From Pontederia crassipes (Eukaryota > Streptophyta > Magnoliopsida > Commelinales > Pontederiaceae): a stretch of 64,000 nt of DNA. A program made the translations under genes and the position numbers. A model generated the notes under the pieces. The model made no database searches, was not told the DNA's origin, and saw only the letters and a list, made by a program, of their open reading frames with translations. The stretch covers positions 38,891,909 through 38,955,908 of the forward strand of contig CM060184.1 of NCBI GenBank assembly GCA_030549335.1, given 5' to 3'. Shown one piece after another: positions 1 through 12,101 of this stretch. Positions within the stretch are counted from its first letter, which is position 1. Each line of letters starts with the position of its first letter.

Positions 1-69
1 CTTGGAAAGGAGGTCGATTCTCAATTCTAAGTCATATAAGCTGTTAGATAGTAGCAACCATCATGTGGA

Positions 70-1290
70 TGTAGAATCGAAAGCATTGGTTGGGGGGGGG
101 GGGGTGAATTGGTGTATTAAAATTAAAATTGAAAAGCTGTAAAAGTCAATTTTTAGAAAATGTGATCACAAGCAAGTAAAATATAAGTAAGAAGAGCAAA
201 AGAAGAGCAAGACTGCAAAAGAGAAGCAAGATACAATATGTTGACGAGGTTCGGCCCAACTCATTGGCCTACGTCCTCGCTCTGACTTTTCGACCTCGAG
301 ACCGTCGGAGATCCACTAGCCTTCTCTTTTCTTGTAGGGAGAGAATAACCCTTTCTACACCACAATGCCTTCTTCTTCGCTCAAGAGGTAAGGCACACCT
401 CTTCTTACAAGGAGCTCTCAAAATTATCTAAACAAGAACACAATGATTCCCTCCAATTCTCTCTTCTTACAAAAAATGCTCTCACTAAGAAACTAGAAGA
501 GGGAATGGATGATTTGCAAACTTTAGCTCAAAAAAAATGCTTTGAACTTGAAGGAAGTTCTAGAGTGATTTTCCTTGTTTGGATAACATTTCTTCAATCT
601 TTTGGATCCCTTTTATAGGCTTCTCTTAAAAATATGACCGTTGTAAATTAATTCAAAAAGGTTGCGCTGTCAACTCTGAAACGGTCACCCGTTTTAATAT
701 CGGTCGCTCGTTTTGCACAGTAACTAGCCGTCATCTCTTTTGTCGAATCTTCAACAGTCACCCATTATAGAATCGATCGTCCATTTAATAAAAAATTATA
801 TCCATTGTTTTTGTCTTTTTTTGTACAATTTTTCATTGATCGTAGTCCGTAGAAGAATTATAGCCGTTTAAATAATTCTTGCTTCCATAACGGTCGCCCA
901 GAAGGAAATTGATCGATCGGTTTAAAAGTCCGAAGCTTTTTGTAATCTGCGGTCGTTCCAACTGCAATTTCTGTCATCCATTATATCCCATAACGGTCGA
1001 CTGATAATAAATTGGTCGCCCATTTTTAGGAGTCATTCCTCTCTGTGATTATCGGCCATTCCAATTGCAATTTCGATCATCCATTATATTTCATAACGGT
1101 CGACCATTATATTCCATAATGGTCGACCATTATACTGACGGTCGATCGTTTCTACTGCAGAGAAATACTCCGACTCTTTTTCTTCGAAAAATATTAAACC
1201 TGTTCACACCAACACTACAAGCGTAATTAGCATATCATCTTCCTTGTTTGCTATCATCAAAATGCTTAGAATATGGTCTTGAGACCAACA
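70..1290 (-). repeat. 3' LTR of the copia element
   Basis: Homologous to 14565-15841 and bounded by TG...CA. A G-run (93-106) lies near its left edge. The stretch 870-1150 holds a dense series of GGTCGACC-like palindromes spaced by CCATTATA-like words, best preserved at 1095-1150. Confidence 0.9.
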
Positions 1291-1302
1291 ATCTTCCCCT
1301 AT
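1291..1302 (-). other. Polypurine tract of the copia element
   Basis: The element strand reads ATAGGGGAAGAT directly before the TGTTGG start of the 3' LTR, where plus-strand synthesis is primed. Confidence 0.8.
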
Positions 1303-1796
1303 TTTATGATGGCAAACAAGGTGACGAGGAGGTAAATAAATAGCAAAGTGTAAGTTCCTTACCCTTAATCTGTGCTTATTTTGTGACATGAAAAGATATT
1401 ATTTACTCCCCCTTAATAAAAGCATAACTTCTTTTTATAAGATGTAATCATAATGATACATTGTTAAGAACATGGTTAATAACAAATAAAATTTAACATC
1501 ATAACCATAGTTTCTAACACATATTCACAAGTTTCCATCACATACAAGTAGAAGTGCAATAACATAAGCATGCACTAACATAAGCATACACTGAGTCACA
1601 CATAAAGTCATATTGACATACATAACCATCACATAAACAACCCATAAAGTCATAGTGACATATCAAAATACATAGTGTCACATACATAGTCTCACAACTA
1701 ACGTATCACATACATAGTCTCCGTCACATACATATCTTCTCCCCCTTTTGACATCATCAAAAAGGAAACAAACAAAATGAAGAAAATAAACAAAGA

Positions 1797-3083
1797 CTAA
1801 ACGTTCGGAGCATCGTCGGGCGGAGAGGGCGCAACCTGTTCATAAGGAGAAGTGTCGAAACCTTGAGATCTAAAATATGCAAATAAGCAGTCCTGAGTGC
1901 GACGATGATCAAGCTCTAAGCGCTCCATGTGTGTAGTCATATCATCTAAGCGCCGATCAATCTCGTCCATGCGTGTAACCATCCCATCCATGCGCGTGAT
2001 CATCCCATCCCAGTCATCATGTGAAGGAACTATGGATGTGCCCCAAACTCTCGTCGGCTTAGGTGGAGGACAGATGTATTGCTTCCAAGAAGGTCCGATA
2101 TCTTCCACAGGAGCTCTCGTAGGAGTCTCAGTACTTGCCCCATCATCAGAGTCCGAGTCTCGAGTCTTTTGGTCTTTCTTGGAGAATATCCATTCATTAT
2201 TAACAAGAACAAGGCCCTTCCGCTTCAATGTGACTTTCTCAATGATATCAGTCGGTCTCTCAGAAAGTGATGGCTCATATTCAGAAATATTAATGCCTTT
2301 ATGATGAAGGATTCTAATAAGAAAAGAACCAAAGTGAAGAATCATATTATGAGAGCGTTTGGAGTCTATCTTCTCTTTGATGGAGATGAAGTGATAAATC
2401 ATATAGGCTCCAAAGTTAACTGGAGGAAGATCATTTTGAAGAAGACAATAGAGAAGACGTAAATCATAGAAGGTCATCTCAGTGTAATGACCATATCGAG
2501 GGAAGATGATGTGACTGACTATATGATGTGCAACGAGAAGTGGAGTCAACTTTTTGAGAAGGCCTTTCATGAGAAAGTTATCTACTTCACCACGAAAGAC
2601 AACTTCAAGGGCTTCAATGATAGAAATATCAGTAGGCCACCTATGAGTTACAATGCTCGTGAGTCCTCGGTCAGGGACATCGAAGGTCTCACAAATTAAG
2701 GAATCAGTAATCTTAATGGTACGCCCAAAGATGTGAGATGTCACATAAGATTTAGATTTGGGGAAAGACATATTTGCATACAAAAGTTGGACCACCCTAG
2801 GATAAACGAGTTCTTTAACCTTAAGAAGGGGAAGCCAACCTATGACATCAAACAAGTCATGAACCAAATTCATATTAAGGGAGGTCCAATCTAGTCTCAT
2901 GCCATGTGCTACTTCTCTAGAAGAATACAGATTTTCAAAGGTGGATGCAATGGACACGTTAGCAGATAAAGAAGAATCAAATTCTTTAGGAGGCATTGGC
3001 GGAGAGTCCGACGATGGACGAGAAGAGGACCCTGGTTCCTTTCTCTTGTGAGGACCAAAGACACACTTCTTCTTTGGTGGCAT
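1797..3083 (-). CDS. Intact ORF in the env position of the copia element
   Basis: A continuous 428-codon frame lies between RNase H and the 3' LTR, on the element strand. It opens with a basic segment (PPKKKCVFGPHKRK) that could act as a nuclear signal, then a globular region (about residues 40-300) that resembles the 'putative plant transposon protein' type seen in many plant retroelement accessory ORFs (LVYPRVVQLLYANM, then ETFDVPDRGL). An acidic linker follows, then a likely coiled coil at about 356-397, where GMITRMD, GMVTRMD and IDRRLDD repeat with heptad spacing. I see no signal peptide and no convincing membrane segment, so a true envelope role is unsupported. It is notable that this frame is open while gag-pol is broken. 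Function unknown. Confidence 0.65.
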   Translation of the reverse strand: MPPKKKCVFGPHKRKEPGSSSRPSSDSPPMPPKEFDSSLSANVSIASTFENLYSSREVAHGMRLDWTSLNMNLVHDLFDVIGWLPLLKVKELVYPRVVQLLYANMSFPKSKSYVTSHIFGRTIKITDSLICETFDVPDRGLTSIVTHRWPTDISIIEALEVVFRGEVDNFLMKGLLKKLTPLLVAHHIVSHIIFPRYGHYTEMTFYDLRLLYCLLQNDLPPVNFGAYMIYHFISIKEKIDSKRSHNMILHFGSFLIRILHHKGINISEYEPSLSERPTDIIEKVTLKRKGLVLVNNEWIFSKKDQKTRDSDSDDGASTETPTRAPVEDIGPSWKQYICPPPKPTRVWGTSIVPSHDDWDGMITRMDGMVTRMDEIDRRLDDMTTHMERLELDHRRTQDCLFAYFRSQGFDTSPYEQVAPSPPDDAPNV

Positions 3084-3089
3084 GTTTAC

Positions 3090-4240
3090 AAGATCAGATC
3101 TTAAGAATAAAAGTGATAATCAACTAAGACAGAATCGGAAAAGAGGAAACGAACGACCACTGTGAGAAATGATCGACCGTTTTTCTCTAGGACAGAAAAT
3201 GTTATCGTTCTATCAATCGATTTCACACTACAGAATACAACAAGGATATCACGATGCACAATTTGAGAGGTTTGCTAACAAGGATGGTTAGATTGTGATC
3301 GAGAGATTTGAGAGACAGACCAACATGATGTAGTCACATTTCACACCTGTAATTCGAATCCATGCCAATGAAAAAGGTTAGGTTAGGCATTCAATTGATG
3401 AATCACTCTACGCAATTCGACACAATTCGTCTTACAGGTCAGGTCGCTGGGGGTTGTGAGGGATCGTCGAACTCAAATTCTCCGGAGATGGTGAAGTGGT
3501 GCTCACAGTCGCTTGACAACTTGCGGACGTGTCTGACACTCGGTGAGGGAAGCGTCGGCGGCGGTGTGGTGCAACTCGCTGGACGAATTGACTGGAGTCG
3601 ACGGAGATGATGATGAGCCCCCTAGCAGAGGTAGTCGACAACGATGAAGACGGCTAGCCGTGGAGTTTCACCGGAGAGAGAGTTGTCGACCGATAATGGT
3701 CGCTGAAATTGACTTTGCTGAAGTTGATTTCGCTACTGTCGACCGAGCGATTTCTGATGTGGATTGCCAGAGAAGTTGAGGAGGATCGCCGGATAGATCA
3801 AGGATGATCGTTGGAAGTGTCGGTCGAGAGAAATCGCCGAAAGAAAATAGATTTTCCGATAGCGGCGACGGAGAAGGGTCGATCGATTTCGATTTGGGAA
3901 AGAAATTTGGGAAAAAGTTTTTCTTATATCGTGTTGAAAATGGTCGACCGATATTATGTCGGACGACCATTATCACTTAGACATTATAGTTGATCCGTTT
4001 TGTTTCTAACGATCGTCCGAAATATGTTCGGGCGACCGTTCTGAAAATGCATATTATGTAAAGAAAATCAGTCGTATGGCAACTTAAACGATCGTCCTAT
4101 TATATCCTATAACGATCGACCGTTATGATAATGGTCGACCGGTTTGAATGTTTGCATTGTGCAACCCAATTTTATATTCAATTCGATTCACAAATGATAC
4201 TTGCATAACCAAGTCACTCATGAGTTGAATTGAGAGGCAA
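3090..4240. other. Noncoding spacer between RNase H and env-position ORF
   Basis: About 1.1 kb with no frame I recognise. It shares with the LTRs a scatter of GTCGACC/GATCGACCG words (near 3170, 3690, 3735, 3945, 4113, 4133), so it may hold duplicated U3-type sequence or a promoter for the downstream ORF. Short open frames on both strands (3362-3976) look incidental. Confidence 0.5.
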
Positions 4241-6140
4241 TCAGATTCTTAACATTCTAAGTTCACATATAAGCATACAAAATCTCTCCTTACTTAGGGG
4301 TTTTGTCAAAATATCCGCAAGTTGAATTTCGATTGACACATGTTCAATAGCAATGTCCTTGAGTGTCACATGTTCTTTAATGAATTGATAGTGCAAATCA
4401 ATATGCGTAGTTCTAGAATGTTGAATTGGGCTTTTAGTCATTTCTATTGCACTTGTATTATCGCACTTCATGGGTACACTTGAACAACTTATACCATAAT
4501 CAAGTAATTGTTATTTTACTCATAATATTTGTGCACAATAATTATCGACTACAATATATTCAAGAATACGACCAATACGATTGATTGGTCTGTGTGCTTC
4601 TCTTATTACTTTTTTGTATCCCCATGTTCCTCGCTAAGAAATATTTTTTTAAGAAAGAGGGTGTTTAGTCTTTTTTTATTATTGATTATTATTTCAATAT
4701 TTTTTAAATATTTTAAAAAAATCATGGAAGGACAATTTAGTCTTTTCATAAATAAAAAATAAAAAGTTAACATAATCAGATGGATGGACTAAAGTAAAAG
4801 TCACAATATAATTTAGCGACGTCTTACGGTAAGTTCATATATTATAATTAGTGCGAAAAATCGCTATAGTTCAGAGGTGATTTAAGGAATTAACCCAATA
4901 ATAAATGGGCAACTTTAACCATGATTCAATAACAATAATAATACATGCAATTACTAGGCAAATCAAGGAAGCAACACATTCCACTAATACTTTTCCTATC
5001 AACTTTACATCCGACAAAATCCGCATCGGTGTAGGCATGTAAATCAAAAGATGAGTTCCTATCATACCAAATGCATAAATCACAAGTATGCTTTAAATAA
5101 CGTCATATTCTTTTAACGACAACTAAGTGTGATTCTTTAGGTGCGGATTGAAATCTTGCACACAAGCATACACTAAATATTATATCCGACCTAGATGCCG
5201 TCAAGTAAAGTAAACTACCAATCATACCTCTATACCTCTTTTGATCAATAGATTTGCCATTCTCATCTTTATCTAATTTAGTTGTAGTGCTCATGGGAGT
5301 TGAACTTGGCTTGCATTCATCCATTCCAAATCTCTTTAGCAACTCCCTTGTATACTTCTCTTGATTTAAAAATATTTCATCTTTGTTTTGCTTGACTTGT
5401 AATCATAAGAAGAATGTGAGCTCACCTACAAGACTCGTCTCAAACTCTTTTTGCATAAGAGATTCAAACTCCTTGCACAAGCATTCATTAGTAGCTCCAT
5501 AAACAATGTCATCAACATAAATATGAACTATTAAAATATCATCTTTCAAATGCTTAAAAAATAATGTAGTATCAACTTTCTCTTTTTGAAAACCATGTTC
5601 AATAAAAAAGTACTTAGTTTTTCATACCAAGCTCTAAGAGCTTGTTTAAATTCATAAAGAGCTTTAGAAAATTTAAATACATGAATAGAAAAATTTGAAT
5701 TTTCAAAACTTGAGGTTGTCCAACATAAACTTCCTCATTTATAAAACCATTTAGAAAAGCCGATTTTACATCCATTTGAAAAAATTTGAATCCTTTAAAA
5801 TAAGCAAAAGCTAAAAGCATTCTAATACCCTTAAGTCAAGCAACGAAAGCAAAAGTTTCTTCAAAATCAACTCCTTCTATTTGTGACCTTTTGTTGCTAC
5901 AAGCCTTGTCTTATTTCTTATTATGATGTCATTTTCATCTAGTTTGTTTCTAAAAATCCATTTTGTATCAATTATTGGATAATCTTTTGACCTTTCTACA
6001 AGATTCCAAACTTGATTTCTTTTAAAATTATTTAATTCTTCTTGCATAACATTTATCCAATTTGAATCATTCAAATCTTCATCAATATTACTAGGTTCAA
6101 ATTGTGCAAGGAATGCCAAAAAAGCACACAAGTTTTTCAT
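4241..6140 (-). pseudogene. copia reverse transcriptase and RNase H, broken
   Basis: Frames in series match a copia RT: WINVMQEELNNFKRNQVW and WIFRNKLDENDII (5877-6140), FFQMDVKSAFLNGFINEEVY (5614-5820), the catalytic YVDDIVYGATNE near 5500-5525, then GSLLYLTASRSDI (5103-5342). RNase H follows, with DRKSISGMCCFL near 4960-5010 and KCDNTSAIEMTKSPIQHSRT...HIDLHYQFIKEHV (4241-4471). Stops and frameshifts separate the segments, and about 0.4 kb of unrelated AT-rich DNA lies inside RNase H (about 4560-4955). Confidence 0.88.
4560..4955. repeat. AT-rich insertion within copia RNase H
   Basis: Coding similarity stops after SGMCCFLDLP (about 4955) and resumes with YIVVDNYCAQIL (about 4555), where intact elements run on without a gap. 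The 0.4 kb between is AT-rich with no protein I recognise. Edges are not sharp enough to name terminal repeats or a target duplication. Confidence 0.5.
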
Positions 6141-6212
6141 AAAGTTTTTAGTCTTTATACATTCATTTATGTTACATATAACTTGATCAAATGGATGTGA
6201 TGATGCATGTTT

Positions 6213-7328
6213 CTAATTTCTTGAAATAATTTGATTATCTTCCACTTGTGATTTTTCTTTTTGTTCCACGTTTGAGATATCCATTCTCTTTTCTTCCAAG
6301 TATTCATTTTGGATTTGCATGTCTTCAAGATGTCTTTCCACTTTAACTATTTCTTCCTCATCATCATTCACTTGTTTGCTCATAAAAAAATAATTAGTTT
6401 CATTAAATTTAACATTAATAGATTCTTCAACGACTAATGTCCTTTTGTTATATATTCTATATGCTTTACTTGTACTAGAGTATCCAAGAAACACACAATC
6501 ATCACATTTTGCATCAAATTTGCCTAATTTATTTTTAATATTCAAGATATAACATTTACACCCAAACACTTTGAAATAAGAAATATTTAGCCTTTTTCCA
6601 TATAGAACTTCAAAACATGTTTTCGTTTCAAGGGGTCTAAGTAAAATTCTATTTAAAACATAGCATGATGTGTTTACGGCTTCCGTCCAAAAATACTTAG
6701 GAAAATTACTTTCATTTAGTATTGTTATAGACATTTCTTGAATAATTCTATTTTTTATTTCTACTACTCCATTTTGTTGGGTTATCCTAGGTGTAGAAAA
6801 GTTGTGTGTAATCATATTTTCTTCACAAAATAATTCAAATTTGTAATTTTCAAATTCACCTCGATGGTCACTTCTAATTTTTGCAATTCTTAACTAAAGT
6901 TCATTTTATATTCTTTTTGAAAATTTAGAAAACATGCTTATAGTTTCATCTTTACTAATAAGAAAGATAGTCCAAGTATAACGAGAGAAGTCATCAACAA
7001 TCACAAATACATATTTCTTTCCTCCTAAACATACTACATCAATAGGTCCAAATAAGTCAAGATGTAAAAGTTCTAAAGACCTATGTGTGCTAATAACATT
7101 TTTCAATTTGAAAGAGCTTTTGATTTGTTTACCTTTAAGACATGAATCACAAACATTATTTTTCTCAAATATAATTTTGGGTAAGCCTCTAACTAATTCA
7201 TGACATGAAAGTTTGTTTAGCAACTTAAAATTTATATGTCCTAATCTTCTAGGCCAAAGATTTATATCATCATGCATAACACTAAGACATTTTTCACTTT
7301 TCAAATTTTCAAAATCAATCTTGTATAC
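6213..7328 (-). pseudogene. copia integrase, broken
   Basis: Two frames cover integrase. 6906-7328 gives the His-Cys region (LGHINFKLLNKL, then CDSCLKGKQ) and the first catalytic Asp segment (LELLHLDLFGPIDV, VDDFSRYTW). The expected first His of the HHCC finger is Pro. 6213-6815 gives the last part of the core (TQQNGVVEIKNR with the catalytic Glu) and the copia C-terminal motif FKVFGCKCYILN...DDCVFLGYS. Stops and a frameshift near 6820-6905 separate them. Integrase joins the cDNA ends to host DNA; this copy cannot make a whole enzyme. Confidence 0.88.
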
Positions 7329-7675
7329 TGTAATATTCTTGCACTTGCGTAGGATATTGTCCACTTTGGGACTCAGCCTGCACGGTTTTATCAAAACGCG
7401 TCTTCAGTATCAGAGTAGCGCAGCGGCTCACCTCTATATATATGACAAGATATTGTCCGCTCTGTCCCTTCCCTGGGCTCACGGTTTTTTTAACGCGTCC
7501 TACCAAGTCAAGACTATGCTCCCATATATACCCAGCATCTCTTCTGTGACTTATACATGTGGGACTAATCCAATGCATGCCTTATGCACCCTTCCCCTTT
7601 AGGGGACTTAACGCCCTCGTTGAGTGATCGCACCCCACCATGCATAGAGGCTCACGCGGAGTGACTCTGATACCA
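7329..7675 (-). repeat. Reversed one-LTR TRIM copy (left arm of composite)
   Basis: Read on the minus strand it has a primer site (TGGTATCAGAGT), a short internal region, a PPT (AAAGGGGAAGGG) and an LTR ending GAATATTACA. It matches 12267-12521 base by base with moderate divergence but has no 5' LTR. The LTR contains an extra stretch of about 80 bp with a second start of the GATATTGTCCGC motif and an 18-nt tRNA-like piece. Confidence 0.75.
7409..7426 (+). other. Initiator tRNA-Met 5'-end fragment (A-box)
   Basis: The 18 nt ATCAGAGTAGCGCAGCGG match the first 18 nt of plant initiator tRNA-Met as I know it, except one G-to-A change. It includes an intact polymerase III A-box (TAGCGCAGCGG). No anticodon arm or B-box follows, so it is not a tRNA gene. 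Its location inside a retroelement primed by this same tRNA suggests capture during reverse transcription. Confidence 0.6.
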
Positions 7676-8389
7676 TATATCAGAGCTTAGATTATAAGAT
7701 TTTGTAGACAGTATGAATTAAGTTTAAGGTTAGGTGACATTATGTGCATTAGATTGATAGTGCATGCTTTTGATTGGTTTTATTTTATATTTTGAAGGGG
7801 TAAAGATATCACCACATAAATAATGTGGTGAGGGTCAATTTGATATTATTGGCATTTGTAAATTTGCTCCATCTGACGGTCGACCTATTATGAGCATTTT
7901 CATCTCATGCATTATGCATCGGTACATGGTGTAGCATTTGATCCCAACAATGATCCTCCATATGTGATGATGTGATCATAATGTGTCCATCAATAATGTT
8001 TCATGATGGCAATGCTACGGATCAAACTAGTAGTACTTGCAAAAGATATAAATGAATATGGAGTCAAAAGGGACTAAGTGGGAAATGATGACATATTTCA
8101 TTTCTTTAAATATCTAAGACTATAATGTCTTACCCAAAGGTGATTGATTAGTTTGTCAACATACCACTTCACATTGTTTTAAGGAAGAAGTTTACTTTGA
8201 GTTATCAAGAATATTAAGAATTACATTTTTTTATAAATGTTAGAATTTTCTCCTCTTGCATTATTTATATAATAATGATAGATAAGTTAATTAGAAAGGG
8301 ATGAGAAGTTTACTTTACTTTTGTCATCGAGATAAAGGAAAAAGGGTCACGATTGAAAGATATTTCAATTATATAGGAATTTGTAAAAG

Positions 8390-11170
8390 ATTCCTAGAAG
8401 ATCTTCCTAAATTATGATCGAGGAGATAGATGGAATTCTTTATAGATCTAGTATATAGAACTATTCCTATTTCTAAGACTCCTTATTGTATAACACCTAT
8501 AAGATTAAAAGAACTACAGGAGCATTCTGATGAGGCTTGTATTCAAATCAAAACTTTGAATTTTAGACTTATTCTTCAAGAAGAAAGATATGTTCTTTAG
8601 TTGAACATCAATTATAGACGTCTAGACTAAGTAATTGTGAAGAATAGTTTATCAAGAATGAGTTACTTGCTTGATGAACTACAAGTACCACTTGATTATC
8701 AAAAATAACTTTAAGAGATGGATACCATTAGCTAAAGTTAAAAAAAATGGTATATCTCAACTTTTATATACATGGAACTCGATATGATCATTGTGATTTT
8801 TTTTTCCATCAAACCACTCACAACCTTATGATCTCTCAATTCCGAAGGTCGTGCACATCATGAGAGATATTTAAACACTATTTCACAAAATTATTATGGG
8901 AAAATAAAACTAAGAGCTAAATTATGCATGAGTTTTGGATTGACCTCATGATATTAGATCATGTCAATTCTAAGAAAAACAAATCATATCCTTGGTATGT
9001 ATGATCATCTGATATATTTGAATGACTTTGATCAATTATTTATCATGCAACCTTTCTCCCTAATATAGAAAGGAAGTATAATATGTTCTCTTGTACCCAA
9101 TCTAAGAAAATATGAACTAATCATGTACATATGATTATGTTTGCAAGCTTATTGATTTGAACAAGAACTTGTTACATAAAGAACAACTAGTTTACATCTT
9201 ATATCAAAAAGAAAATGAAAAAGATAAGAAAAGTCACATCTTAAGATATTCTGTTATAAAAGTTTTGCAATAAGACATTGTGTTTTGGAATAAATACATT
9301 TGAACTTTATGAAGGTGTGTTGAGGGGATATTTACAAGCCACCATTCATAGTATTGTATTTAACATACATTGGATTACCCATATGTGTGAGAATTAGATA
9401 ATAGATATGTATTATATCATTAATATTCTAATTTGAACATTATATTTGTTCGACTCTTTCAAGTGATTATGGATATTCTAAATTTGTAAATAACATACGC
9501 GTGAATTGACTTTGAAGCTTAATTCTACAAGATTGGGATTGATCCAAATAGAATATGTTGATAGAAAGATAAAAAAAAAGAATAAAATATAGTTATGTTG
9601 TTTTGAATAGTCAAAATTAATTTGCAAATTGTGCTATAAATAACATAAGTGAAATATGAATATGATTATGAAAACTTTTAAAATATATATGAATGATCTT
9701 TATTATGAAATTAGAAATTACTTGTATTAGATGTGTAGATGGTAAGCATGAGTTTTGTTCTTCGGGTTTGATAACATCAAATCTTAACAAGATTATACGA
9801 GATATTAAAGGTTCTATAGGGACAATCAGTAACAGAATAGATGCTTGTAATCCTATGAAGACATTATGAGATGTCTATATTAATAAGAAATCATAAACAT
9901 TTTATAAAAATGGATAATAATATTAAATCACGCATAAAGGTTGGAGAACCAATAATCAAAGTAGTTTAGTGTTGAAAATTGATGCCTATTTGATGTGATT
10001 CAAATTATATGATAATCATTACATTATCATCGTATAATATGAATTATTATCAGTGATTTTGAAATCACTATGAAATCTTGAATTGTTATTATTGATATCA
10101 GAATTATTGCCAACTTTCAACTCATAGTTATCAAACAACATTCATCGTTATACGTTCTGAATCATTGACGATTCTTGATTAGTTGTTATCGATTGCGATT
10201 CTTCATATTTGGGAATTGATTTTTACTCATCATTATCTACCACATCTCATCTAGGGTGTCTGATTAAATCATCATTGTCACTCCTTTATGAGTGATAAAT
10301 GATTTGCCATTTCGGACTTTAGTACGTCCATTAATTTTGAAAGTTTAAAGGAGTTGTGAGAAAGCTTCTAGAAAGATTATTGGAGTAATACATCCTCTGG
10401 TCATCTATCGAGAACTTTAATTGGGTGTTCATCAATCATGAAATGTTGGTCGGATGCATAGCGAATGAGCGATTAGAGGGGGACACCTTTCTAATCCTCG
10501 ATCGAGAACTCGAATTGACATTTTACCATTGTAAATCAATTAGAAAGGGAAGTCTTATTCACAAAACTAATTGTTGCTCGCACTCTGACAATCATTCTTA
10601 CGAATGATAGTGATCGTATTTGACTTATAGACACGTAATAATCGATGGTTATTTTGTCGTTCCCTTATCCAATGTATCATCTTCTCTTGCTTGTCATGAT
10701 AGACTCTATAATTGTTGAAATTCTACCTATAATTCTTGTTATGCATAAATCTTATCAAATATTTAAAGATTTCCTTACAATTAGTATTTCACTCATGATC
10801 TTGGTACTTACCTTTATGGGAACTTTGTATAAAATTAACTATGGGTAACATGATTAGATGAAAGAATTAATTCTTTAATGGAATTTTAAATTCGCACATT
10901 AGAAAAATGTTATAGCCAAAAGAATATAATAAATGTAGAATTATTGTGGAATGTCAAGAAAAAAATAATCAAAATATGAAATTCACAAAGACAACATCTC
11001 CTACGGAAGAAAAATATAAAGGAAAGTTATAACCACGATACATTGGACCATATGAGATTCTAGAATGTATTGGGTCAACTGTTTATTTGTTAAGTTCTAC
11101 CACTAGAGATATTGTGTATTCATGATATCTTCAATGTTTCTTCGATGATATTGATCAAATCCTTTGCAGA
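8390..11170 (+). pseudogene. Decayed Ty3/gypsy pol inside the composite
   Basis: On the plus strand the RT motif series is recognisable through many stops: EFFIDLVYRTIPISKTPYC, then LKELQEHSDE, then LNINYRRLD, then SRMSYLLDELQ (8430-8680), matching the gypsy order 'IDL-PGT-PISK-PYRM', 'DYR-LN', 'LP-ID-LFD-L'. Near 11026-11170 is PRYIGPYEILECIGSTVYLL, the typical C-terminal integrase segment of gypsy elements. A PPT-like tract (GAGGGAAGAATAGG) precedes the LTR at 12102, so this body may be the internal domain of a larger relative sharing the TRIM LTR. No intact frame remains. Confidence 0.65.
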
Positions 11171-12101
11171 CAAGCTCATCAATTAACAAGTCATGAACAC
11201 AAATTTTTGTCTGTGTCCATCTCTGGTCATTTGGATCAATATCATTTTCTTTTCTTTATATAAGTCTCTAAACTGCAATGACTGTTTATAGTCATTGGTT
11301 GTTGTAACTATGATGATCAGAAATATACTAAGTAAGATTGTTAAACCATTGTATGTACCCTTTGGCCAGTCTTCAAATAGAAGTCCACCAACTATAAATA
11401 TCAAAGTGTAAATCATAAGAATGATCAATGTCAAATCTTTGTAAAGCAACCTAAACAAACATCTAGAAGCTCCTTGGTGATTTTTCGACATACTTGTTGA
11501 AAAAAAAGATATTCTGCTTGTCATTATGATAGCATCAAGTGAAATAGAGATCTTCCTTGCTTTTCATCTAGTCCTCCATTGCTCTTCAAAACATTGTTAG
11601 TATGTCCACGTACAATGAAAGCTAACTCATCTAGGCTAATGCAATAATTAGTTTTTCTTATCTCTTTTGAAATTTGATATTTTTATGTGCGCTATGCGTT
11701 AAAGCAAAAATCAAAGGGAGCAGAACATCAACAAAGAACCAAAGGGAGTAAAACATCAACAGAAAATAATACATACAATTACCTTCTGCTCATGTAGAAT
11801 CAAAGATTGCACCATCAATAAATTATAGAGCAGACTTCTGCACATAAATAGCAACTCAATCTATTCGAGTACAAGAGAATTTGTCTTGAGAAGAAAATAA
11901 AGTATAAATTATAAGAGTCAAGGAAAATAAACTTCAGAAATGAAAATTTCCTTTAGTATTTGTGTTATATGAAAAAAGAAATCATTCAAGTGAAGAGAAA
12001 ATTGGAAGTGAGAATGACCAAAAAGGAAGGAAGTATTCATTCTTATTCTTCGGAACATGTATCTAAATTTCGGAGACGAATTTTTTTGAGGGAAGAATAG
12101 G

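Noticed and set aside
1095..1150. CRISPR-like repeat array
   Set aside because: Units are short, irregular palindromes inside an LTR of a plant retroelement, without uniform repeats or spacers.
1797..3083. Viral envelope gene
   Set aside because: No signal peptide, membrane segment or fusion motif is visible; only the position is envelope-like.
7409..7426. Functional tRNA gene
   Set aside because: Only the first 18 nt of the tRNA are present; no anticodon, T-arm or B-box follows.
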